Positions 15,342-22,787 of a stretch of DNA of 28,503 nt are shown one piece after another. Origin of the DNA: an uncultured Lachnospiraceae bacterium (GTDB lineage: Bacteria > Bacillota > Clostridia > Lachnospirales > Lachnospiraceae); assembly GCA_910577645.1 (NCBI GenBank), contig CAJTOL010000037.1, positions 1 to 28,503 of the forward strand, read 5' to 3'. The translations under genes and the position numbers were made by a program. The notes under the pieces were generated by a model that saw nothing but the letters and a program-made list of their open reading frames with translations, ran no database searches and had not been told where the DNA came from. Numbering within the stretch: the stretch's first letter is position 1; each line of letters begins with the position of its first letter.

Positions 15342-15387
15342 CAGCAGCCGAAACGGGCACACTTACGTGCACATTTGGCCGCTGCTG
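15342..15387 (-). other. Hairpin in the map-infA spacer
   Basis: CAGCAGC (15342-15348) pairs with GCTGCTG (15381-15387), with further AAA/TTT and GCAC/GTGC pairing inside. It lies in a 102-bp spacer where several Firmicutes carry a small KOW-domain gene. No such frame is seen here. Confidence 0.5.
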
Positions 15388-15414
15388 CAGGGTGTTTCTC
15401 TTTATACCTACTGC

Positions 15415-16173
15415 TTATTCCCCGTTGCTCAGGGACAGGATTTCCGGTTCTCCACTGGTAATTAAAATGGTATTCTCATAATGGGCAGCTACAGAACCAT
15501 CGTCGGTTACCACTGTCCAGTCATCATCCATCCATACCACATCATACCGGCCGGCAGTAATCATCGGCTCCACAGCCAGGGTCATCCCCGGCTCCAGGCG
15601 GATCCCTTTTCTTTTCTGGGAAAAGTTTGGAACCTCCGGCTCTTCATGAAGTTTTGTTCCGATTCCGTGACCTACCAGATCCCGGACCACGCCGTATCCA
15701 AAGCTCTCGGCATATTTCTGGACTGCCGATGAGATATCGTTGAGATGGTTCCCCGGCTTTGCATACTTAATTCCTTCAAAAAAGCTCTGCCTTGTGACCT
15801 CAATCAGTTTTGCTGCTTCCGGAGAGATTTGGCCTACCCCATGGGTGCGGGCAGCATCCGAGTGATAGCCGTTCCAAATTACTCCTGCATCCAGGCTGAC
15901 GATATCGCCCTCCTGGAGAATGCGGCGCTTATTGGGGATTCCGTGAACCACCTCATCATTGACAGATACGCAGATGGATGCAGGATACCCATTATAATTC
16001 TTAAAAGAAGGAATACATCCATAGCTCCTGATAAGGCGTTCTCCAATGCGGTCAATATCCAGAGTACTCATTCCCGGCTCAATAGCCCTACCAAGTTGGT
16101 CATGGACTCTGGCAAGGATCTGACCGGCTTCCCTCATCAGTTTAATTTCTCTCTCAGATTTGATGGATACCAT
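15415..16173 (-). CDS. map: Type I methionine aminopeptidase
   Basis: This enzyme removes the initiator methionine from nascent proteins with a small second residue. The 252 residues follow the type Ia pattern. The five metal ligands are visible: Asp95 and Asp106 (SLDAGVIWNGYHSDAARTHG), His169 (LVGHGIGTKLHEEPEVPNF), Glu202 (AVEPMI) and Glu233 (HYENTIL). His77 in NDEVVHGIP fits the conserved substrate-side His. No N-terminal zinc-finger extension is present. The start lies 5 bp after adk, with the GGAG site inside the end of adk, so translation is coupled. Confidence 0.98.
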   Translation of the reverse strand: MVSIKSEREIKLMREAGQILARVHDQLGRAIEPGMSTLDIDRIGERLIRSYGCIPSFKNYNGYPASICVSVNDEVVHGIPNKRRILQEGDIVSLDAGVIWNGYHSDAARTHGVGQISPEAAKLIEVTRQSFFEGIKYAKPGNHLNDISSAVQKYAESFGYGVVRDLVGHGIGTKLHEEPEVPNFSQKRKGIRLEPGMTLAVEPMITAGRYDVVWMDDDWTVVTDDGSVAAHYENTILITSGEPEILSLSNGE

Positions 16174-16178
16174 AATAT

Positions 16179-16823
16179 TTATGCTCCTAAAACTTTAACA
16201 ATGTCCTGGAATACTTTTTCCAGATCCTGGGTACCGTCTACCTCAGCCAGAACGCCGGCATTTTTATAGTAGTCAATCAGAGGCTGGGTTTGCTCATGGT
16301 AAACATCCAGGCGCTTCTTAACAGTCTCCGGCTTGTCGTCATCGCGAAGTACCAATCCCTCGCCGCAGGCATCGCAGACATCTTCCTTCTTGGGAGCATT
16401 ATATACCACATGATAAGTCTGGCCGCAGCTTAAACAAGCTCTTCTGCCGGACATACGATTGATGATGTTCTCATCCGGTACATCCACATTGACAGCGTAA
16501 TCAATTTTGTCTCCCAGCTCTGTAAGAGCCCTGGTCAGGCTTTCTGCCTGGGGAATGGTTCTTGGGAACCCGTCCAGCACATAACCCTTTACACAGTCTT
16601 CCTCTTTGATTCGGTCAAGAAGCATGCCGATAGTAATCTCGTCCGGAACTAATTGCCCCTGATCCATAAATGCCTTTGCTTTCATCCCCAGTTCGGTACC
16701 GCCCTTGATGTTGGCACGGAAGATATCGCCGGTAGAGATATGCGGAATCCCGTACTTTGCGGAAATTTTTTTTGCCTGAGTGCCTTTGCCTGCACCCGGA
16801 GCGCCTAACATGATAAGCTTCAT
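16179..16823 (-). CDS. adk: Adenylate kinase, zinc-lid form
   Basis: It catalyses ATP + AMP to 2 ADP and sets the cytoplasmic adenylate balance. The 214-residue long form shows the P-loop GAPGAGKGTQ (7-16), the AMP-binding TGDIFR (31-36) and DGFPRT (84-89). The lid domain carries four cysteines, C130/C133 and C150/C153, which bind structural zinc, as in many Gram-positives. The ATG has a GGGGG site 8 nt upstream. It lies 125 bp below secY with a strong hairpin in between. Confidence 0.98.
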   Translation of the reverse strand: MKLIMLGAPGAGKGTQAKKISAKYGIPHISTGDIFRANIKGGTELGMKAKAFMDQGQLVPDEITIGMLLDRIKEEDCVKGYVLDGFPRTIPQAESLTRALTELGDKIDYAVNVDVPDENIINRMSGRRACLSCGQTYHVVYNAPKKEDVCDACGEGLVLRDDDKPETVKKRLDVYHEQTQPLIDYYKNAGVLAEVDGTQDLEKVFQDIVKVLGA

Positions 16824-16909
16824 ATTTGTATCCCCCTTTTTTAGATTACCTTCTTAACAATCCAGCCAAATACGTCGCCGGCGCGTTTAGCCGGATACTC
16901 TGTAATACC

Positions 16910-16941
16910 AGAAGAAACACCCGTTTCAGGGTGCTTCTTCT
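16910..16941 (-). other. Hairpin between secY and adk
   Basis: A 13-bp stem (16910-16922 with 16929-16941, core CACCC/GGGTG) has a 6-nt loop and begins 8 nt past the secY stop codon. The only irregular position is A-C on the plus strand but G-U in minus-strand RNA, so the transcript is the folded form. No T-run follows. It could protect the 3' end of a processed mRNA or attenuate adk-map expression. Confidence 0.7.
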
Positions 16942-16948
16942 GCAGTCT

Positions 16949-18265
16949 TTAATCGTTCAAAAATCCTTTATAATTCCGTACCAGCATCTTGGATTCAATA
17001 GCCTTGGCAGTTTCTAAAACAACACCTACAATGATGATTAAAGAAGTACCTGCAAAAGCAATGTTTCCTACGGTAAACAAACCGGACACCATGATGGGAA
17101 TCAGGGCAATGATGGTCAGTCCGCACGCGCCAATGAATACGATATAGTTCAGAATCTTATTCAGATACTCGGATGTTGGCTTACCGGGACGGATACCCGG
17201 GATAAAGCCGCCTGCCTTCTTCATGTTATTTGCAACTTCCAGCGGATTGAAGGTGATGGAAGTGTAAAAATACGCAAATACAATGATCAGCGCAACATAC
17301 AAAACCATGCCGATGGAGTAAAGCGGCATCTCCGGCTTGAACCAGGAGGATGAGCTTAATACCAGTAAAATCTTTCCGCCAATAGTGCTGTAATCAACGT
17401 TAAAGAAAGAAGCAATCATAACCGGCATAGACATTAAAGAAGAAGCAAAAATTACTGGAATAACACTTGCAGTATTTACTTTTAACGGGATATGGGAGGA
17501 TTGGCCTCCAATCATCCGCCGTCCCTGCATCTTCTTGGAATACTGAACCGGAATCCTTCTCTCGCCGCTGTTCAATACAACAACGAACACTACCATGGCA
17601 GCCAGTACAGCCAGGATCATTAATCCCATAACCACTGCTACTGCCACGCTCTTCCCCTGCATGAAACGGGTATAAAGCGTTCTCATGTCATTGGGCACAC
17701 TGGAAATAATGTTGAACAACAGGACAATGGAAATACCATTTCCTATGCCATTCTCTGTAATCCGCTCGCCAATCCACATAAGCAGGGCGCTGCCGGTAGT
17801 CATGGTGACAACCGCTACAATCACGCTCCATACATTATAGTTGATTAGCAAACCTCTTCCGCCAAAGCCTACTGCCATGGCAATAGACTCTACCAGAGCC
17901 AAACCAACGGTCAGATAACGGGTATACTCCATAATCTTCTTTCTTCCGTCTTCTCCGTCCCGCTGCATCTCCTCCAATTTGGGGATGGCAATGGTAAGAA
18001 GCTGCATAATAATGGAAGATGTGATATAGGGAGTAATGCTTAATGCAAATACAGACAGGTTATCAAATGAGTTACCGGTCATTGCATTGAAAAATCCCAT
18101 ATTCTGTCCAATGGTGTTCTGAAAGAAATCTTTCAGATAGGTTGGGTTCACTCCCGGTACCGGGAGCTGTGAACCAAACCGAATCACTATCAGCATTCCA
18201 AAGGTATACAGAAGCTTTGACCGTATCTCTTTGATCTTGAATGCATTTTTCAGTGTTTGAAACAT
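16949..18265 (-). CDS. secY: Protein translocase subunit SecY
   Basis: SecY is the pore of the SecYEG channel in the cytoplasmic membrane. The 438 residues fit the 10-helix family. Seen features are FGSQLPVPGVNP after the first helix, FDNLSVFALSITPYITSSIIMQLL (plug/TM2 region), the cytoplasmic loop RRIPVQYSKKM, and PLKVNTASVIPVIFASSLM before TM7. The start ATG has GAGGTGA 8-9 nt upstream and lies 3 bp after rplO. It is in its usual place after L15 within the spc operon. Confidence 0.98.
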   Translation of the reverse strand: MFQTLKNAFKIKEIRSKLLYTFGMLIVIRFGSQLPVPGVNPTYLKDFFQNTIGQNMGFFNAMTGNSFDNLSVFALSITPYITSSIIMQLLTIAIPKLEEMQRDGEDGRKKIMEYTRYLTVGLALVESIAMAVGFGGRGLLINYNVWSVIVAVVTMTTGSALLMWIGERITENGIGNGISIVLLFNIISSVPNDMRTLYTRFMQGKSVAVAVVMGLMILAVLAAMVVFVVVLNSGERRIPVQYSKKMQGRRMIGGQSSHIPLKVNTASVIPVIFASSLMSMPVMIASFFNVDYSTIGGKILLVLSSSSWFKPEMPLYSIGMVLYVALIIVFAYFYTSITFNPLEVANNMKKAGGFIPGIRPGKPTSEYLNKILNYIVFIGACGLTIIALIPIMVSGLFTVGNIAFAGTSLIIIVGVVLETAKAIESKMLVRNYKGFLND

Positions 18266-18268
18266 AAA

Positions 18269-18709
18269 TTAGATCACCTCGCAGGTTCCACCTAAAGCCT
18301 CGATCTTAGCCTTTGCACCTTCTGAGAAAGCGTTGGCCTTTACATTCAGCTTTTTGGTTAATTCTCCATTTCCAAGGATCTTAACGCCATCCCGAGGATT
18401 CTTGATGATACCTGTAGCCAGTAATTCCTCAACGGTCACTACTGCATCGTTGTCAAATCTTTCTAATGCGCTTACATTGATGCCTACGATATTCTTGGAA
18501 TTGATATTGGTGAAACCTCTCTTGGGGATTCTTCTGTATAACGGCATCTGGCCGCCTTCAAAACCGATTCTGGGAGCGCCGGAACGTGCTTTCTGTCCCT
18601 TATGGCCCTTACCAGCAGTCTTACCGTTGCCTGAACCATGTCCGCGTCCTCTTCTGAAATTATCGCTGTGCTTAGAGCCTTCAGCAGGTCTTAAATTAGA
18701 TAACTCCAT
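18269..18709 (-). CDS. rplO: Large ribosomal subunit protein L15 (uL15)
   Basis: L15 is a late-assembling 50S protein with a long, Gly/Arg-rich N-terminal extension that runs into 23S rRNA. From ATG 18709 (MELSNLRPAEGS) it is 146 residues. The GTG nine bases upstream lies inside the AAGGAGGTG ribosome binding site and is rejected as the start. Visible parts are GRGHGSGNGKTAGKGHKGQKAR, FEGGQMPLYRRIPKRGF and the C-terminal KIEALGGTCEVI. Only 3 bp separate it from secY. Confidence 0.97.
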   Translation of the reverse strand: MELSNLRPAEGSKHSDNFRRGRGHGSGNGKTAGKGHKGQKARSGAPRIGFEGGQMPLYRRIPKRGFTNINSKNIVGINVSALERFDNDAVVTVEELLATGIIKNPRDGVKILGNGELTKKLNVKANAFSEGAKAKIEALGGTCEVI

Positions 18710-18739
18710 GACTTGCACCTCCTTGCTTGATTATTTTAG

Positions 18740-18922
18740 TTAAACCTCTTCCACTTTTACTAAGTGGCGTACACTCTGAATCATACCTCTAACAGCGCCA
18801 TTGTCCGGCATCTCAACTGTCTTGTGAAGCTTTCTTAAGCCGAGAGCCTCAACAGTTGCCTTCTGCTTGGGAACAGCACCAATCGGGGATTTTACTAATG
18901 TGATTTTTAACTTCTCTGCCAT
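18740..18922 (-). CDS. rpmD: Large ribosomal subunit protein L30 (uL30)
   Basis: L30 is a small 50S protein near the 5S rRNA side. From ATG 18922 it has 60 residues: MAEKLKITLVKSPIGAVPKQ, LGLRKLHKTVEMPDN and GMIQSVRHLVKVEEV, the expected short bacterial form. The TTG two codons earlier is only 2 nt from the AAGGAGG site and is unlikely to be used; the ATG is about 8 nt away. It lies 14 bp after rpsE and 30 bp before rplO. Confidence 0.96.
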   Translation of the reverse strand: MAEKLKITLVKSPIGAVPKQKATVEALGLRKLHKTVEMPDNGAVRGMIQSVRHLVKVEEV

Positions 18923-18936
18923 GTTCAATATCCTCC

Positions 18937-19446
18937 TTACTCAGTAATCTCTTCCACAGATTTGCCGCGCAGTCTGGCAACTTCCTCCGGGGTCTTTAAG
19001 CTGGTTAAGCCCTGGATAGTAGCCAGTACAACGTTGGTCTTGTTATTAGAGCCTAAAGACTTGGTACGGATGTTCTTAATTCCTGCTAACTCCAGTACAT
19101 TACGCGCCGGGCCGCCGGCAATAACACCGGTACCTTCGGGAGCTCTCTTTAACAAAACAGTTGAACTGCCGAACTTGCCCAGGAAGTCATGGGGAATACT
19201 TTTATTCTCATCAACCGGGATCTCTACCAGGTTCTTGACTGCTGCTTCTTTTCCTTTGCGGATTGCCTCCGGAACCTCGCCGGCCTTGCCTAAACCAGCA
19301 CCAACGTGTCCGTTGCCATCTCCTACTACTACCAGAGCGGAAAATCTCATGGTACGTCCACCTTTAACGGTCTTGGATACACGTTTGATTGCCACTACTT
19401 TGTCATTTAATTCTAACTGACTGGCATCAATGATTGTACGCTTCAT
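18937..19446 (-). CDS. rpsE: Small ribosomal subunit protein S5 (uS5)
   Basis: S5 lies on the back of the 30S subunit by the mRNA entry and takes part in decoding fidelity. The 169 residues have the double-stranded RNA-binding-like N domain (ELNDKVVAIKRVSKTVKGGRTMRFSALVVVG), the loop GHVGAGLGKAGEVPEAIRKG where spectinomycin-resistance changes usually map, and the C-terminal NVVLATIQGLTSLKTPEEVARLRGK. The ATG has a GAGGAG site. It follows rplR by 17 bp. Confidence 0.98.
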   Translation of the reverse strand: MKRTIIDASQLELNDKVVAIKRVSKTVKGGRTMRFSALVVVGDGNGHVGAGLGKAGEVPEAIRKGKEAAVKNLVEIPVDENKSIPHDFLGKFGSSTVLLKRAPEGTGVIAGGPARNVLELAGIKNIRTKSLGSNNKTNVVLATIQGLTSLKTPEEVARLRGKSVEEITE

Positions 19447-19463
19447 GCTTGTTCTCCTCTCTA

Positions 19464-19832
19464 TTAGAATTTCAGGCCAGCTTCACGAGCTGCTTCTGCC
19501 AATGCCTGAACTTTTCCATGATAAATGAAACCGCCTCTGTCAAACACAACCTCGGTGATTCCCTTTTCTAATGCTCTCTTGGCAATTACAGTACCTACAT
19601 GTGCTGCAGCATCTACGTTGTTGGTCTTCTCCAGCTCAGCTTTTACTGCCTTCTCTACGGTAGAAGCAGCAACTAAAGTGTTGCCTACTGTATCGTCAAT
19701 AATTTGAGCATACATATGATTATTACTTCTGAACACTGCTAAACGCGGTCTCTCGGTGGTGCCGGAAAAACGATTGCGTAATCTAGCGTGCTTTTTCTCG
19801 CGAACTGCGGTTCTTGACTGTTTGCTAACCAT
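19464..19832 (-). CDS. rplR: Large ribosomal subunit protein L18 (uL18)
   Basis: L18 binds 5S rRNA together with L5 and attaches it to the 50S subunit. The 122 residues show the basic start VSKQSRTAVREKKHARLRNR, the core RPRLAVFRSNNHMYAQIIDD and the C-terminal VVFDRGGFIYHGKVQALAEA. The ATG has an AAGGAGA site. It lies 17 bp after rplF and 17 bp before rpsE. Confidence 0.98.
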   Translation of the reverse strand: MVSKQSRTAVREKKHARLRNRFSGTTERPRLAVFRSNNHMYAQIIDDTVGNTLVAASTVEKAVKAELEKTNNVDAAAHVGTVIAKRALEKGITEVVFDRGGFIYHGKVQALAEAAREAGLKF

Positions 19833-19849
19833 TTTTACACTCTCCTTAC

Positions 19850-20392
19850 TTATTTCTTACCAGTCTTACCAACTTTACGTCTGATTACTTCATCAGCATA
19901 TTTGATGCCCTTGCCCTTATACGGCTCAGGTCTTCTCTTGTCTCTGATTTCAGCAGCATATTGGCCAACTTTTTCTTTATTGATACCTTTTACAGTGATC
20001 TTGTTCTGACCTTCCAGCACAGTCTCAATGCCTTCCGGATCTTCCATCTCTACAGGATGGGAGTAGCCTAAGTTCAGGGTCAGCTTTTTCCCCTGCTTAG
20101 AAGCTCTGTAACCAACACCGTTGATCTCCAGAACTTTTTCATAGCCTTCAGTAACACCATGAACCATGTTGTTAATCAGGGTTCTGGTCAGACCGTGTAA
20201 AGACTTCATCTGCTTTAAATCATTCGGTCTGGTAACTACAATATGTCCCTCTTCTTCTTTGATGGACATCTCTGCCGGCAGCACTCTGCTCAGAGTGCCC
20301 TTGGGACCTTTTACAGTCACTTCATTGTTTTCTGCAATCGTTACAGTTACGCCTGCCGGGATTGCAACTGGCATTTTTCCTATACGTGACAT
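19850..20392 (-). CDS. rplF: Large ribosomal subunit protein L6 (uL6)
   Basis: L6 sits near the sarcin-ricin loop at the factor-binding site of the 50S subunit. The 180 residues form the two repeated L6 domains, opening MSRIGKMPVAIPAGVTVTI and closing with the signature RRPEPYKGKGIKYADEVIRRKVGKTG. The ATG has AGGAGG about 7 nt upstream. The 281-bp gap before it, to rpsH, is the largest in the cluster and contains a hairpin array. Confidence 0.98.
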   Translation of the reverse strand: MSRIGKMPVAIPAGVTVTIAENNEVTVKGPKGTLSRVLPAEMSIKEEEGHIVVTRPNDLKQMKSLHGLTRTLINNMVHGVTEGYEKVLEINGVGYRASKQGKKLTLNLGYSHPVEMEDPEGIETVLEGQNKITVKGINKEKVGQYAAEIRDKRRPEPYKGKGIKYADEVIRRKVGKTGKK

Positions 20393-20453
20393 GCCTAAAT
20401 TCCTCCTACTTAGATTTTCGGAGAAGCCGTAAGCGGCCTCTCTGTTTTCAGTC

Positions 20454-20650
20454 GCAGTAAACGCTTAACGAGGTCTCCCACGAGTTTAGCGTGAACGCGC
20501 ATCTGGCTCACTTAACGAGGTTTTCCCACGAGTTTAGTGAACAGATGCTTCCTTTGCAGTAAATGCTTAACGAGGTCTCCCTCAAGCTTAGCGTGAACGC
20601 GTATCCGGCTCTTAACCAGGTCTCCCCGAGTTTAGTAACCGGATGTCTCC
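20454..20650. repeat. Tandem array of four related hairpins in the rpsH-rplF spacer
   Basis: Two ~100-bp direct repeats (20454-20555 and 20556-20650, roughly 85% alike by eye) each contain two half-units. Every half-unit pairs a CTTAAC-type arm with a TTTAG-type arm around a conserved GAGGTCTCCC-like centre: 20461-20469/20484-20492, 20508-20516/20532-20540, 20563-20571/20586-20594 and 20611-20616/20630-20635. Outer stems close half-units 2 (20499-20505/20542-20548) and 4 (20603-20608/20639-20644). Paired positions change together (CGCT/AGCG against CACT/AGTG; CATCTG/CAGATG against ATCCGG/CCGGAT). In minus-strand RNA the centre reads GG-GAGA-CC, a GNRA-type tetraloop, in three of four copies. 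No open frame or T-run is present. Confidence 0.8.
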
Positions 20651-20673
20651 TTATTTTCCAAATGCTGTATCTA

Positions 20674-21075
20674 CTACCAAATAAATGCCAAAACCTCGCC
20701 GCCAACGTTAGCCTTTCTGGCTTCCTTGTCAGTCATAACGCCCTGGTTGGTGGATACGATAGCAATACCTAAACCGCCTAATACCTTGGGCATATCCTCA
20801 GCGCCTGCGTATACGCGCAGACCGGGCTTGGAAATTCTCTTTAAACCGGTAATGATCTTTTCGTTTTTGTCCTTACCGTACTTTAATGCAATGCGGATAG
20901 TAGTGAAACTGCCATCCTCAACTAAGTCATATTTCTTGATATAGCCTTCTTTTACCAGAATGTCAGCAATAGCCAGCTTCATCTTGGAAGAAGGTACGTC
21001 TACTGTATCATGCTTTGCAGTGTTTGCGTTACGAATTCTTGTAAGCATATCTGCAATCGGATCGCTCATAGTCAT
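20674..21075 (-). CDS. rpsH: Small ribosomal subunit protein S8 (uS8)
   Basis: S8 binds 16S helix 21 and, in Escherichia coli, represses the spc operon by binding the rplE region of the mRNA. The 133 residues start MTMSDPIADMLTRIRNAN and end ANVGGEVLAFIW. The signature STNQGVMTDKEARKANVGGE is visible. I use ATG 21075, 9 nt from AAGGAGG; the open frame runs 39 codons further into palindromic spacer DNA with no S8 similarity. It has long noncoding spacers on both sides (239 bp before, 281 bp after). Confidence 0.97.
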   Translation of the reverse strand: MTMSDPIADMLTRIRNANTAKHDTVDVPSSKMKLAIADILVKEGYIKKYDLVEDGSFTTIRIALKYGKDKNEKIITGLKRISKPGLRVYAGAEDMPKVLGGLGIAIVSTNQGVMTDKEARKANVGGEVLAFIW

Positions 21076-21140
21076 TTTGATTTGCCTCCTTTTCTTTCTC
21101 TGATGGGACACGGGGCTGTATGGGGGGAACGCCTTTTCTC

Positions 21141-21252
21141 CTTTTAAAGGGGCACCTCGAAGGCAAAGCCTTCTCGGTGAGAAGGGGTTCATTTAGCAGG
21201 CCAGGGAACGCTGGTACGGCGCTTTCAGCGCCTGAAACTGCTTCGCAGTTTC
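21141..21252. repeat. Cluster of tight triloop palindromes in the rpsZ-rpsH spacer
   Basis: Several short perfect hairpins crowd this spacer: GAAGGC/GCCTTC (21159-21164/21168-21173, loop AAA), CCTTCTC/GAGAAGG (21169-21175/21179-21185, loop GGT), GGCGCT/AGCGCC (21218-21223/21227-21232, loop TTC) and GAAACTGC/GCAGTTTC (21234-21241/21245-21252, loop TTC). All have 3-nt loops. The first two share bases and exclude each other. The rest of 21076-21314 is noncoding. Confidence 0.75.
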
Positions 21253-21314
21253 TAAAAAAGCGCCCTATCAAATCTGCCGTCTGCAAGCAGCCGCATCTTT
21301 GATATGTCCCTTTT

Positions 21315-21500
21315 TTACCAGCTAGCTTTCTTTACGCCCGGAATTTCGCCTTTGTATGCTAATTCACGGAAGCAGATTCTACAGATACCATATTTTCTTA
21401 AATAAGCATGCGGACGGCCGCAAATTCTGCAACGGTTGTATTCTCTGGTGGAGAATTTTGCAGGGCGCTGCTGCTTAATCTTCATAGAAGTCTTTGCCAT
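21315..21500 (-). CDS. rpsZ: Small ribosomal subunit protein S14, zinc type (uS14)
   Basis: S14 is a 30S head protein. This 61-residue short form has the zinc ribbon Cys24-x2-Cys27 (CRIC) and Cys40-x2-Cys43 (CRIC), typical of the Firmicutes type Z protein rather than the ~100-residue zinc-free type. The C-terminus FRELAYKGEIPGVKKASW is characteristic. The ATG has AGGAGG about 7 nt upstream. It lies 15 bp after rplE. Confidence 0.98.
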   Translation of the reverse strand: MAKTSMKIKQQRPAKFSTREYNRCRICGRPHAYLRKYGICRICFRELAYKGEIPGVKKASW

Positions 21501-21515
21501 GGTGATTCCTCCTGA

Positions 21516-22055
21516 TTATTTTGCAAATGGCATATTGAATAATGTCAACAGTTCACGAGCTTCTTCGTCAGTCTTAGCAGTGGTTACGAAGATGATATCC
21601 ATGCCTCTTACCTTGTCAACCTTGTCGTATTCAATCTCAGGGAAGATTAACTGCTCTTTGATACCTAATGCATAGTTGCCTCTGCCGTCAAATGCATTGG
21701 GGTTAACGCCACGGAAGTCACGTACACGAGGAAGCGCCAGGTTAATCAGACGGTCTGCGAACTCATACATTCTCTCGCCCCGCAGGGTAACCTTGCATCC
21801 GATAGCCATGCCTTCACGAATCTTAAAGTTTGCAACAGACTTCTTAGCCTTGGTGGTAACAGCCTTCTGTCCGGAAATAATCTCCAGGTCTCTTACAGCA
21901 GAGTCTAAAACCTTGGCATTGTCTTTTGCTTCGCCGACGCCCATGTTAATGACAATCTTGTCCAGCTTCGGCACTTCCATGATATTCTTATATCCAAATT
22001 TTTTGATCATAGCAGCTACGATTTCGTTCTGATATGTCTCTTTTAATCTAGCCAA
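21516..22055 (-). CDS. rplE: Large ribosomal subunit protein L5 (uL5)
   Basis: L5 binds 5S rRNA and contacts the P-site tRNA elbow. The 179 residues read MARLKETYQNEIVAAMIKKF at the start, with KIVINMGVGEAKDNAKVLDSA and the C-terminal MDIIFVTTAKTDEEARELL. The start codon is TTG (22053-22055) with GGAGG 8 nt upstream; the frame has no better ATG nearby. In the spc operon this is the classic site of S8 control in gamma-proteobacteria, which is not established for Firmicutes. Confidence 0.97.
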   Translation of the reverse strand: MARLKETYQNEIVAAMIKKFGYKNIMEVPKLDKIVINMGVGEAKDNAKVLDSAVRDLEIISGQKAVTTKAKKSVANFKIREGMAIGCKVTLRGERMYEFADRLINLALPRVRDFRGVNPNAFDGRGNYALGIKEQLIFPEIEYDKVDKVRGMDIIFVTTAKTDEEARELLTLFNMPFAK

Positions 22056-22077
22056 TTTGTGTTCCTCCTCTCTGCAA

Positions 22078-22383
22078 TTACTCGATTACTTTACCGGTTG
22101 CCTTGGCAACGCGGACTTTCTTGCCATCCTTAACGGTGAAACCAACTCTGGTGGCCTTGCCGTCTACTACCAACATAACGTTAGAAATATCAATAGCAGC
22201 TTCGTGGTTTACGATTCCACCATTGGGGTTAGCAGCGCTGGGCTTGGAATGTTTGGTTACCATATTGCAGCCCTCTACCACTACTTTGTTCTTCTTGGTA
22301 TCCACGTGGAGTACCTTACCCTGCTTGCCGTTGTCTTTGCCGGCAATAACTTTTACTAAATCGTCTTTTTTGATTTTATGCAC
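22078..22383 (-). CDS. rplX: Large ribosomal subunit protein L24 (uL24)
   Basis: L24 is an assembly initiator of the 50S subunit with a KOW domain. I place the start at GTG 22383 (MHKIKKDDLVKVIAGKDNGK, 101 aa), with GAGGGGG about 8 nt upstream. The GTG three codons earlier overlaps that site. The KOW motif lies in VKVIAGKDNGKQGKVLHVD, followed by VEGCNMVTKHSKPSAANPNG and the C-terminal strand VRVAKATGKVIE. Only 15 bp separate it from rplN. Confidence 0.95.
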   Translation of the reverse strand: MHKIKKDDLVKVIAGKDNGKQGKVLHVDTKKNKVVVEGCNMVTKHSKPSAANPNGGIVNHEAAIDISNVMLVVDGKATRVGFTVKDGKKVRVAKATGKVIE

Positions 22384-22398
22384 AGTGGACACCCCCTC

Positions 22399-22767
22399 TT
22401 ATAATACTTCCGGAGCCAGAGAAACGATCTTCATAAACTGCTTCTCACGAAGCTCTCTTGCTACCGGACCAAAAATACGAGTTCCTCTTGGAGTCTTGTC
22501 GTCCTTGATAATAACGGCTGCGTTCTCATCAAACTTGATGTAAGAACCGTCTTTACGGCGGGCGCCCTTTACGGTACGTACTACTACAGCCTTGACAACA
22601 TCGCCCTTCTTTACAACACCGCCTGGCGTTGCATCTTTGACAGAAGCAACGATGATATCGCCAATGTTCGCATATCTTCTGGTTGAACCGCCCATAACGC
22701 GGATGCACAGGAGTTCCTTTGCACCAGTATTGTCGGCAACCTTAAGTCTGGTTTCCTGCTGAATCAT
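22399..22767 (-). CDS. rplN: Large ribosomal subunit protein L14 (uL14)
   Basis: L14 lies at the subunit interface, forms intersubunit bridges and binds the silencing factor RsfS. The 122 residues are the standard length. They open MIQQETRLKVADNTGAKELL and contain the signature IGDIIVASVKDATPGGVVKKGDVVKAVVVRT and the end REKQFMKIVSLAPEVL. The ATG has an AAGGAGT site. It follows rpsQ by 20 bp. Confidence 0.98.
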   Translation of the reverse strand: MIQQETRLKVADNTGAKELLCIRVMGGSTRRYANIGDIIVASVKDATPGGVVKKGDVVKAVVVRTVKGARRKDGSYIKFDENAAVIIKDDKTPRGTRIFGPVARELREKQFMKIVSLAPEVL

Positions 22768-22787
22768 GCCTGATTACTCCTTCCTCA

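Noticed and set aside
15313..15372. N-terminal extension of infA
   Set aside because: The 20 extra codons lack similarity to IF-1 and run into a hairpin spacer; the internal ATG has a strong ribosome binding site.
20454..20650. CRISPR array
   Set aside because: There are only two ~100-bp repeats without unique spacers of constant length, and no cas genes; the repeats are adjoining hairpins.
20508..20705. 65-codon minus-strand frame in the rplF-rpsH spacer
   Set aside because: It runs through the hairpin repeats, lacks a ribosome binding site and overlaps the rpsH end; the repeats are not in codon register.
21076..21192. N-terminal extension of rpsH
   Set aside because: The extra 39 codons read through palindromic spacer DNA upstream of the AAGGAGG site; S8 begins MTMSDPIADML.
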